Shown piece by piece: positions 11,101 to 21,500 of a DNA stretch of 35,352 nt (positions are counted from its first letter, which is position 1; each line of letters opens with the position of its first letter). Below the pieces are notes generated by a model, which ran no database searches, was not told the DNA's origin, and saw nothing but the letters and a program-made list of their open reading frames with translations. Origin of the DNA: Beroe ovata (lineage: Eukaryota; Ctenophora; Nuda; Beroida; Beroidae); assembly GCA_946803715.1 (NCBI GenBank), contig CAMPET010000030.1, positions 111,513-146,864 on the forward strand. Reading direction: 5' to 3'. Made by a program: the position numbers and the translations under genes.

Positions 11101-14100
11101 ATGGGTGGCCAGCAGTCCGTCATTCCTGGCGGTGGCTCTGAAGGTTACCATGTATTGAGAGTAAGTTTCACTTTCTAGGGTTTTTGTTGTTATGTCATAA
11201 TCATGTGTATTGTGTATACTGAGTTTTCGTTCTTTATGGACAAGTGGTCAGTCACTTATGTTGCATCATAACAGGTGCAAGAGGGCTCTCCCGGATTCCA
11301 TGCTGGACTTGAACCATTCTTTGACTTCATTGTTGCTATTGGTAACACAAGACTGGTCAGTGTACAAATATCTCTACTGTAAGATTGATTGATGCCGTAG
11401 AATCTAGATATTATCTCAGATCAGTGATCCAAATTTAACACTTCTTCACTTCTTGAGCTGTTGATTTTTGCAGGACCAAGACAATGAAACATTCAAAGAT
11501 TTACTCAAAGCAAATATTGATAAGCACATGCAAATGACTATCTATAGCAGTAAAACTCAATTGCTGAGAGGTGCATTCTGCTATCATTTTGTTNTGGATA
11601 ATCATTTCATTCCTTCAGAGATATCGATCATGCCAAGCAATATGTGGGGTGGACAGGGTCTCCTTGGTGAGTCGCGCTGCTGAAATTGTGTCTACTAAGG
11701 GTTTTAAATGTTAAAACATCATTTTATTGTAACGTTATTCACACTAATTGTGAATAGAGGTGAATTTTTTATCCTATCACGTGGCGTAGTGTACACGGTA
11801 TAGTGTATACAATATCTGCCATTTCTGATATTCGACAAGTGATAGTTATTCACCGCTCAGACTTCACCATTTACCAGGAATAAGCATTCGATTCTGTTCA
11901 TTTGAGGGAGCCACTGAAAATGTCTGGCATGTCCTGGATGTCCAAGCAAACTCTCCTGCAGCCATCGCTGGTCTTCACTCTGACACTGACTACATAATCG
12001 GCTCTGACCAAGTTCTCAACGAGGTATAGACAAGTGAAAGGCTTTAAGAAACCTGACACACACTAAAATACAACATGAAACATGCTTTATTGTGTTAAAC
12101 TATTGTCTATGTCACTGTGTACCGCTGACACCACTTCATGACATTCCATGCCGTACTGACACGGGTCGACCAGGGACGAAATTTGGCCGGGGCCGGGACC
12201 AAGTTAAATGAGCCGGGGCCGGTGCTTACCGGGATTTTGGAATTTTAACAGGGGCCGGGATTGGCTAAAATTTGCCGGGGCCGGGAATTTTTCAATCTAA
12301 CTTTGAAAATCTTTGAAAGCTTCCCGAAACTCTTATCAATGTTTGATACGCCCCTTTGAAGACTTTGAAGCTCCTCACAGCCACGTTCTCTTATCTCCAG
12401 TTCTATCAGACACTGTAGACAGTGGTGTCGAGACTTCTGATATAAAAATTTCGTCCGACACTGAAGGTGACGTGGAAATGTAATGATGAACCACTAATTG
12501 CTAAGTCTGTACAATCTGTATAATTATTAACAGCACGTGCTCCTCAAAATTGCTGAAGATCACGAAAATTTTGATATTTGAACAATTTTCGTGTTAATTT
12601 TTTCCACCCAGCCTGGCCGCGAAGCGGCCTAAAAAGGCATAAGGTGGTTAGGAATTTGGAGATTTTGGTGAAGATAGTGGGGTTGGTAGGATGGTCGTAT
12701 GCGGTGGTCCCTCCTTCATAAAACATGTGGGCCAGTTATTCAGTTAATTATAAATGGTTTTGTGCGCGCGCGACCATTTCAATTTCAAAGTGTTACATAG
12801 AAACCACTCCGCACGCAATTGCATGCGCGCAATCGCAAAATAAAACTAAATGACCAATTTTATGAAATGTGCGGCGTCGTAGATTGGCCGTTGAAATAGG
12901 GCAAAAAGATCGCGCTATTGGCAATGCGGCCCAATTACAAATTAGCCAGACCTTAGAATTTAAATTTTGACCTGATTGCTTTTAATAAAGGCTGGGTGGA
13001 AATATAACGCCCGCCTGTCTGGAATAACGGGCGTAATTCTTGTTACTGTTTAACATTTCATTGTCTACGACCATATTATGAAAATGTTATATAGTGCTTA
13101 CTTCTCTTCAAATCATCTTACTATTTTTCCCTTATATACTACGGGTCTCAAGGTCTGACATCACTCGGTGCCCAATCAAGCATGCTGATTGGAGTGTTTG
13201 TGCCCATGACACCACTCAAAAAAAGGGGAGCAAGTAAACATCACACGTCTGATACCACTTAAAAATGAAAAGCATTTAGAATATTCGATTACTATCAACA
13301 CTTCAACTGATACAACTATCATTACACTAACATTGTTTTCTAACTTCTAACCTGGAAGAAGAAAATGGGGAACATTCCATGATGTATACATCACTCTACG
13401 TCACTGCTTACAGCTGACACCACTACGTAACATTCCATGACGTATACACCACTCTACGTCATTGCACACTGCTGACACCACTGCATAACATTCCATGACG
13501 TATACACCACTCTACGTCACTGCTGACACCGCAACATAGCAATCATGACGCATGAAACACTATGATTACGTCACTACGTACAGCTGACACCAATGCATAG
13601 CATTTCATGACGTATACACCACTCTGATCTACGTAACATTCCATGACGTATGTGTCACAATACGTCACTGCATAGCGTTAACACCACTATATAAATCACT
13701 CTGACTAAAATAGCACCTCTGAAATAACACCTGATGATTTGCACCCGTAATTGGACTATATTTTCTAAGATGGAATTCTGAGTAATGTTGTTTCCGTTTT
13801 TTTTGCGCAAACATTCTAAGGCAGCAGTTCACAGTAACTATGTATTAACAGTGGATTAGCACGGTTATTTTCAGCGAGACGATTTCTTCATGTTGGTTGA
13901 GACAAGTGATGGGCAACCTATCAAGGTCTATGTGTACAGTTCCCTGACTGACGGAGTAAGAGAACTGACACTCACCCCGAATAGCAAATGGGGCGGTGAA
14001 GGAATGTAAGTGTTCATTCACGAGCACGTCATGCTTTACACGTAATTCGTGATAATCAGCTATCTCACAGGTCCACTCTTTCTCAGGTTAGGCTGTGATA

Positions 14101-15374
14101 TAGGCTATGGTTATCTGCACAGGATTCCTACGCCAGACGCAAGCATTGAAAGCGGCGTGCCGCCTTCTACAGATGGATTTGTCAATGTAAGTTTAGACTC
14201 TTCCATGTCTTGTGTCAATCCTTGGATTAGAAAATCGATATCCAGCATTGTGCTATGTTTGCAGTATACCCATACACCTATATAGATAAGACTTTGGATT
14301 GACAATGTTTTGGTGAATTTTCAGCCGGTCACAATTTTCCTAGTTATATACGTAAGCCGCAATCACGGCCACATAATGCGTCATTTTATTTTCACTATCC
14401 CAATTACGCGTGTATTGCGCGCACTCTCCGCCTAATCCGCACTAGTGCACAGCCGATGGCCACGTATATAGTATGGAACCATAACTTTCATTCCAACTAG
14501 AATATGGTTTTGTATATGTGAACGTTCCTCGTATAATTCATACTACCACGTTTCTATGTTAGGTGGCGCTAGATAAAACGTACACACCGACACAAACACA
14601 AGCCTCCGTGACGAGTGGAATGGCTAACCTGAACCTAGCCCCTCCGCCACCCTCAAATGCAGCCACCCACGCCCAGCCGCCTCCTCCACTTTACGCTCCC
14701 CAGCTAACTGGGCCGCCGATCAACCCCATCCACATGCCACTGCCCAACGTAAGTGGATTTAGAGCATTTTGAAGCGCTACAGATTGTACTTATATGATGT
14801 TTCTAAATCTATGTTCTACAAGTACAATTGTTTCGTCTTCTGCTGTCATACAGTCCATTCACTGTTTCAGATGAATTCTCTGCCTGAGGTGCCGCCATTG
14901 ACTGCGCCCCCACAAATGGCGCCGCCACCGGTGGCAGTGCCAACTGTTGCAGCACCACAGATGTCAGTGCCAACTATGGCAGCGGCACCAGTGGTGGTGC
15001 CACCTGTAGCCGCACCTCAGGTCACTCCTCCAGAACCTGCTGCAATTCCAACCCCCGTGGAGCTGGCCGCTGAAGTGGCGCCGCTTGAGACACCTGCTCC
15101 TGTGGTGGAGGAGGCGCCACCAGTGTTCACGCCACAAGCTCTTCCCGATCTGCCACCAGTCCCCACTTTCACGCCGATGAGTGCCCCGCCCATGTTCGCT
15201 CCCCCGCAACCCCCTGTCTTCACGGCGGGCCTTCCTCCTCTCCCCCAGGTAGTGCAGTGTTTTCCGTAACCCGTGATGGGATTTCACGTGCAAACTATAG
15301 ATAACAAGAAATTGTTTCAGGTGCCTTCCTTCCCTCCTATGATACCCCAACCTTCACAAACAAGCAATTCATAA
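11101..15374 (+). CDS. GORASP: Golgi reassembly-stacking protein (GRASP55/65 family), complete, ten exons
   Basis: Exons 11101-11160, 11275-11355, 11474-11570, 11619-11666, 11878-12023, 13875-14005, 14087-14186, 14563-14748, 14871-15248 and 15321-15374 join in frame to 426 residues plus TAA. GRASPs are peripheral cis/medial-Golgi proteins that tether cisternae by oligomerising through two atypical PDZ domains, and bind golgins such as GM130 or golgin-45. The start MGGQQS fits an N-myristoylation signal on Gly2, as in the family. PDZ1 lies at about 15-100 ([28 protein letters not shown] at 85-96) and PDZ2 at about 101-205 ([35 protein letters not shown]). The rest is a Pro/Ala/Val/Met-rich tail, equivalent to the SPR domain but poor in Ser and Thr. 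An N lies in intron 3 and repeats fill intron 5. One gene stands here where vertebrates have two, so it could be co-orthologous to GORASP1 and GORASP2. Confidence 0.95.
12165..12300. repeat. GC-rich short direct repeats in GRASP intron 5
   Basis: The motif GCCGGGGCCGGGA, or close variants, occurs four times within about 130 bases, inside larger units of the form AAATTTGGCCGGGGCCGGGA. Composition is very unlike the surrounding AT-rich intron. The left edge (CAGGGACGAAATTT) would be compatible with a hAT-type terminal repeat, but I see no matching other end, so the class is undetermined. Confidence 0.6.
12601..13002. mobile_element. MITE-like element with TTTCCACCCAGCC terminal inverted repeats
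   Basis: TTTCCACCCAGCC at 12601-12613 is matched by its exact reverse complement at 12990-13002, giving an element of about 400 bases inside GRASP intron 5. Just inside the left end is a small palindrome, GGCCGCGAAGCGGCC. There is no transposase frame. A target-site duplication is not evident. It should be removed by splicing with the intron. Confidence 0.6.
13375..13690. repeat. Minisatellite with repeated CRE-like TGACGTA/TACGTCA motifs
   Basis: Imperfect units of roughly 60-70 bases repeat about four to five times. Each has the pattern CATTCCATGACGTATACACC, then ACTCTACGTCACTGC, then a GCTGACACCAC segment. TGACGTA or its complement TACGTCA therefore recurs about nine times in 300 bases, close to the ATF/CREB half-site core TGACG. 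A diverged single unit is also present near 12105-12155. It lies 180 bases upstream of GRASP exon 6. Regulatory function is not shown by sequence alone. Confidence 0.75.
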
Positions 15375-16125
15375 TGCATTCCATCATGGACGTTGTTCAA
15401 GTTCCATTTCATGCGGGTAAATAGTTGTAGGGATACTTGCTCTCTGATTTATTCATCTCATCAGACTCAGTAGAATATAACGATATCATGCTTGACTTGA
15501 CGTCAATCCACGGTATCTCTCACTTGAAGGGGGAATTCTGATATTTAACTTACAAATTATGATATTATCAAATATGAGCGTGTTTATTTAGAAATGAAAT
15601 TTAAATTTTCAGCAACGAGTTTTAGTTTACAGTTTGAGGTTTTCACTGACAAATGTAACAAAGGTGTAGTTTTCACAATTTCAATACAGCTTTTCCAAGT
15701 TCAATCGAGTTTCTTCGCTGCCTCCTTGGTCTATCATAAACGTGACTGTTCGGGCCTCAGGGATTTACACTATTATTGAATGTGTATAACATTCACCCTG
15801 AAAATACCAAAGTGGCAAAGTGGGTACGTAAATGCCCTATATTCTCGCGATTAAAGTTAATCATTGATGACCCATCATGACCCATGCGGCATGTACTCAT
15901 GCTCTCTTGCACCCTGGGCGTCATTTTGCATATCATCCAAAAACCCTTAAATTAGCTCACATGTCAATGAGCGGAGCACGATCCCTTTTTGAAGCATAAA
16001 CGACACACTCTTTAAGTAAAAGAAAGTGACGTGCGTTTACAGTCTAGGGGGTTGCCCGGCCCGGCCTGGCGCAATGCCATTGCTAGGCCACACAGTCGCG
16101 AGCGTCAGTTTAGCTTCAGTTGAGC
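15375..16125. other. 3' flank of GRASP and intergenic DNA
   Basis: No gene is seen. The region begins with the GRASP 3' UTR, whose end I cannot fix because I see no convincing AATAAA close to the stop codon. A short GC-rich patch near 16045-16090 carries CCCGGCCCGGCC-like sequence. Confidence 0.5.
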
Positions 16126-16136
16126 GTTAGCTGCGC

Positions 16137-16820
16137 GAACGCTAAACTGGCGTCTATCATCGAGTTCGACAGGCTATTATAGTATTAGATTTAGAGGGCT
16201 TTCCGATGCACAGATACTGAATACGGATCGTGTTCATTGAGTACTCGCAACTTGAGTTGTGAGCGATGAGGTTCAAAAATTCAAAATGGCCGCCGAGATC
16301 GTTGTCTGGTGATGCTAGACCGCTGACGGCTTGAGATAGGGCTCGAGATAGGGCTTGAGATAGGGTGCTTTAAATTTAAAAGTTGCATTAAACTATTTTT
16401 AGGATGCAAAAGTCTCCGTGGTTTCTACGACTTTTCACTTTCAGTTCACTGAGAGTGAGTAGAACAGGGGCGCGCAACGTGTGCACAAACGCTAAACTGG
16501 CGTCTATCATCGATTTCGACATGACAGGCTATTATAGTATTAGATTTAGAGGGCTTTCCGATGCACAGATATTGTCGATCGATGATAGACCCTGTCGAGA
16601 ATTTCGTTGCGCGCGGCGCAAACTTATTCTCAAGCAACACAGATACTGAATACGGATCGTGTTCATTGAGTAATTGTAACTTGAGTTGTGAGCGATGAGG
16701 TTCAAAAATTCAAAATGGCCGCCGAGATCGTTGTCTGGTGATGCTAGACCGCTGACGCAAGCCGCTTCGCGGCTTGAGATAGGGCTTGAGATAGGGTGCT
16801 TTAAATTTAAAAGTTGCATT
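16137..16820. repeat. Duplicated dispersed repeat with TTGAGATAGGG runs
   Basis: The block 16137-16387 recurs at 16490-16820 with an internal insertion of about 85 bases (around 16573-16660). Shared landmarks are GCTAAACTGGCGTCTATCAT, CAAAATGGCCGCCGAGATCG and tandem TTGAGATAGGGC copies. The stretch 16410-16490 (TTTCTACGACTTTTCA to GGGGCGCGCAACGTGTGCAC) also matches 30393-30451 and 31864-31922, so this is part of a dispersed family. No open frame of interest. Confidence 0.75.
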
Positions 16821-16824
16821 TAAC

Positions 16825-18550
16825 AGAGTGCAGGCTTCTTTGAGGGGGTGCGTTTACTTTTAGGCATTTAGAATTGCCTAAAATTGGTGATTGAGGTGAT
16901 AAATCAAAATTCACGTTTAGATCATAAGAGTCGACAGGTTACTTTGAAGACATAACCAAATTCTCCGAATTACAACACAAATTTCAAATAAATCTGTACC
17001 TAGCATCTTGCACGCTCTACTGCTAGTTCATACTTCTACACATGTTAAAGTGTTAAAATGAAATTCAAACCAAAAAGTGCAATATATAGCTTGAATCTAT
17101 ATCAAAATTTGATAGAAAAATAAACATAGATATTAAGTTTGTTCAGCTCAATTCCTACGGAGGAACTCACAGCCATTTTTGTCCCTTGTTTTACTGTTCG
17201 AAAATCACAAATATTGATTTTGACCCCAAAAAGTTCACTTGCAGAAAGTAATGGTAAGTGATGCTATCTCTTACAATAGAATGGTCACCAACAAAACTCA
17301 AAACCAGACCGTTTCTATTTTAAATTGTGTTTGAACCAGAATAGACAGTTTATGATCCATGAACGGAGTGCTACGATATAACAATTATAGTAAGTAAATA
17401 CATAAAACATTAATTATTCATTGTTCTCCTCAGATTTGCCCATAATATTATTAACCGTCATTGAAGATATATCACAGGCATTCTCTGAGCATCAGTACCT
17501 AATAGCGATGACACTTATTAATATTGCTGACGGAAATTCAAATACCTACTATCAACACCGAATATGACCTCTGGGTAATTTACTAACTGGGTATGTGGGT
17601 GAAAAAGTAAAGAACAAAATTTAAAGATGAAATCTTCTAGTGGCATGATTCAACAAGGAAAATTATATGTCACATGATTGATATAAGAGCTTTCGACATC
17701 TGTCTTCAAACTCGGCTAAGATTTTCAAATATATTAGATTTGTTTGATTATAATCCAACTGCAACCAATAATTGCTAACGTATGCCTGCATAGGAAGACG
17801 TGATCAGTCTGACTATGTATATTGTATCCGATACAAAGTCATACCGATCAGTCGATCACATCTTTCCTTCATTGAATCGTGAAGGCAGGATATAAATTGG
17901 CGAATATCCAGCAGTTAAAAACTCTACTGGGACTGAAAAAAATTAAGTAAAGTTAGTATCGTATCATATGGGCAACAATTATTGACAAATCGCAAAATGC
18001 TGGAAATAATCGTGATAGCGCGAACTAAAATAGTTAGTACGGCATTCGCACAACGCACTATACGTGAGTGAGCGTATTCATTCAACAACAAATACCTAAT
18101 TCATATCAGGATCATGAAAATTAGCCACCATAACTATTACACCTTTGGAAAAATGGGATAATTTAATTGGCTGCAATTAAAATTAATAAAATGATAATCA
18201 GATGTATAATGGACGCTATTCGAACAATTATGGGTAACTACTTCATATCATATTAGAATCTGGGGTCCATCATGGAATTGAAGTGGGTGGCAAGTATCTC
18301 AGCTGTGCGATAATACTGGTTTGAATGTGTCGAATGAGGACATATTACCAAACATACTCTACATAACACACAGAGTACTGTCAGTTATTGCACGCCAGTG
18401 TGTGTGTGTGTGTGTGTGGGCGACAGACCCCTCACACTCCCTCTATTATCTTTTATCATCTTGTGTATGTACAGTGTGTCCAAACAATATTCCTGATATC
18501 GGGATACCCTCTTGTCAGAGAAAACAACAACATTGTGTCCCGGGGGAGTG
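16825..18550. other. Intergenic DNA and 3' flank of ASXL
   Basis: AT-rich and without a supportable gene on either strand. A (GT)n microsatellite sits at about 18400-18419. An imperfect inverted repeat lies at about 17790-17870. The 3' UTR of the minus-strand ASXL gene must start just left of 18551. Confidence 0.55.
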
Positions 18551-21500
18551 TCAGTTGAACTTGAAGAGCGCCCCACAGTTGCTACACAACACATTGGAAC
18601 AGGACGAGTGAGAGAGGTGGTAACACTTCGTGCAGAACAACATGGGAGCTGTGGAGCACACGCACTCTCCCGGACATCCCTTCACCACGTAGCAGCAGTG
18701 ATTGCCGCTACTCTGAGTGGGGTACGGCGGCGCTGTGGACGGCAGGTCGGAGTAACGGCGCTGTGATATCTTCGCTTTCAGGGCGCTCCTGATAGAGTCC
18801 GTGTTCTCGCTGCCGGCACCAGGCCTGGCGCTACCGGGACTCTTAGAGGGGTACTTTGCGCCACCAGCCGCCTCTTTCTGTTTCTGTGACCCACTGTCCA
18901 ACACTACAGTGCTGTCCTCTGCGGTGTTGCTAGCTGGTTTAGAAAGTGATCCCTGGTTGGCCTGCTTCTCTCTCATGTTCTTAACCAGACTCTGCGTCTG
19001 CTCCACAGGCACGCAACTCGACTTTATCCCTTTCTCTGCGAGTAGTTGCTGCTGCAGGGATATGCTCTTTAGCTCGGACTCTGCCTCCTCGTCACTGTAC
19101 GCATTGAACTGGACCGAGTCCCGGGCTTTATAGCTAGGATAGGGCGAGGCCCGGCCCTGTTTTAGCAGTGCCGCACTAGAGGGGGTTGTGGGTCGCGCGG
19201 TAGCCGGGGACGATTGGAGAGAAGGGGAAACCTCACAACTCTTCCCACTTGATGGTGAGGTGTTTACTGGGGGCTTCTGTGGAGATTGTGGGATCATCTG
19301 ACCAGCAGATGGCACCCGGGCACCACTAGCAGGAACAGGGTATCTCTGAGCAACTGGGACATGGCCAGGAGTCACTGGCATGTGACCGCCATGAACAGGA
19401 ATGTGACCAGGTGGTATTGTCATGTGACCACCCTGAACTGACATCTGACCAGGTCGAAGTGGCATTTGTCCAGGTCGGATAGATATCTGCCCAGGTCGAA
19501 TAGGTACTTGACCGGCATTCGGTGGCATATGAGCAGGACGAACTGCGATCTGGCTCGGATGAAGTGACATTTGTCCAGGGTGAGACTGCATTTGACCGGG
19601 CCGAAGTTGACCACGTGGCATATGGCCTGGTGGAAGTAACATGTGTGGAGGATATGGCATGTATCCTGGCGGTGGTCCAATATGGCGAGGAGATGGCATT
19701 GGACCCACAGGGCTCTCCGTGTAGCCAGGCTGCCACATGTTCACTCTGGGATCATGAACTCCCTGTACGATTCCCTTGCTGTCTGGAACTATGTGTTTGG
19801 ACTTGTGCTTCCTCGACTTGTGCTTCTTCACGGGAGGCGCACTGTTGTCTGTGCTCAATAGGAGATCTTTCTTCGATATCTTCAACGTCACACGTTCCTT
19901 CTGCTCCATCTTGGGACTTGATGTAGTCGATGAGGAACTGTTGCTAGGAGAATTATACGACTTTAGATAGTTGAGCACATTGGGCGGGGGATCTTGCGTT
20001 ATTTCCAACATTTTGGGAGCATCCTGCTGCTTCTTCTTTTCTTGAGGTTTGGCCTTCTCGGGCATTGCCAGGTCATGCTTTATCTCGTTCATTATGTTCA
20101 GAGATATGTCATCTGAGACGGCTAGTTTAGTGATCGTCTTGGCAGGAATCTGATCTTCATTAGACTTGGAGACTGGGATTACTTCCTCACTCTTGTGTAG
20201 ACTGACATTACACGTCCTATCGTTGATGAAGTCGAAATTCAAATCTGGATCGTCAAGGTCATCCAGAGATCCCATTTGTTTCTCGACATCATAATCAGCC
20301 ATGATGGAATCGGATTCCTCATAGTCGAGGTCCAAGTCAAGATCACTGATAAACTTTGTCGCATCCTCTTCAGTTTTTGGGTGGCTCTCTGACCAAGATT
20401 CCTTATCACTGTCTCTCATGGATCCAGCAGAATCTTTGGACAGACTCTCCCCATCTTCATCGTCCAGAGACGTTGTTGTTGCTACAGGTGTGTTGTTTGA
20501 TTCTTCACAGGGAACAGTGTTGTTAGAAGATGATCCCATTGGACTAGCCATAGCATTGTCATCAAGACACGGAGAGGTTGGTGCTGATGATAGTTCCAGT
20601 TCTTCATTCAGTTGATCCAAGCTAATTGGTTCATCTGTGAGAGTTTCTGGAGAACAAGGACCGATAGTGTCTGTACCGATGTTTTCTTCCTTCTCAGACT
20701 GTAACACAGCTGGAGATGCTTCTCCCGGTGGATCAGATGTTGGTTCGGCATCCGGAATATGATTGTCGTCGACCATTTCCACGTCTCGTGCACCCTCGGA
20801 AAAGTCCGAACTATTGGAAACATCCATCACATGATCAGTTGGTTCTGCTACAACTCCATCTTCACCAACTTGCTCCCCGCTCTGGTTGTGGGCCGGTGGC
20901 AAGGTTTCGTTGTGGCCGTCTGGCGGTGTCAAGGCAGGCTCGTGATCTGGTGTCAGAATGTTCAGATCTGAATCGGTACCGAGGTGTGAGCCGTTACACA
21001 CCAGTAACTGTGATGAGCGATCGTGTTCAGAACTGTCGGAGGTTGGTGGCGTCAACGTGTCCTGGATTGGCTCCTGTACGGGCGCCATCAGGAACGAAAG
21101 CGGCACTTGGCAGAGGGCGTCCTTGATGTCGTCTTCGAAAGAGTCGTGGCGCTGACGGGGCCATTTCTTCTTACTCTTCATAGCTTCAGCTCTCCTGAGA
21201 CGGTCCGAAATCAGTAATCAAGCAATACAAATAATCATTTGCATACAAGGTACTCAAATAAGATGTGATATTATAAAATGACAATACTTACGAGAAGCCC
21301 CACACATCTTCAAAGAAAGATTCTTTCCAGGGATCTTTCGCTACTTGTCTGTCAGTTTCAGCTTGAATTTTTGCCTTGAAGTCCACGGATAACTCTCCTA
21401 CAAACGATAAGGCGGATGAGCAAAACATTCATAGAATCAAAACTATGGATTATGGAAGTAGAGGAATATGTGGAAGTATGAATAAATTTCGTATTTCATC

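Noticed and set aside
17790-17870. A microRNA gene
   Set aside because: The hairpin has a large asymmetric internal loop and no other supporting sign; kept only as a low-interest observation.
19326-19926. Long alternative-frame and antisense frames over the ASXL repeat region
   Set aside because: They arise because the in-frame 24-base repeat keeps all frames open. The ASXL frame is continuous over 880 codons and has family domains at its end.
20716-21126. 136-codon plus-strand frame opposite the ASXL large exon
   Set aside because: It is a shadow of the coding strand with no family motif or splice context.
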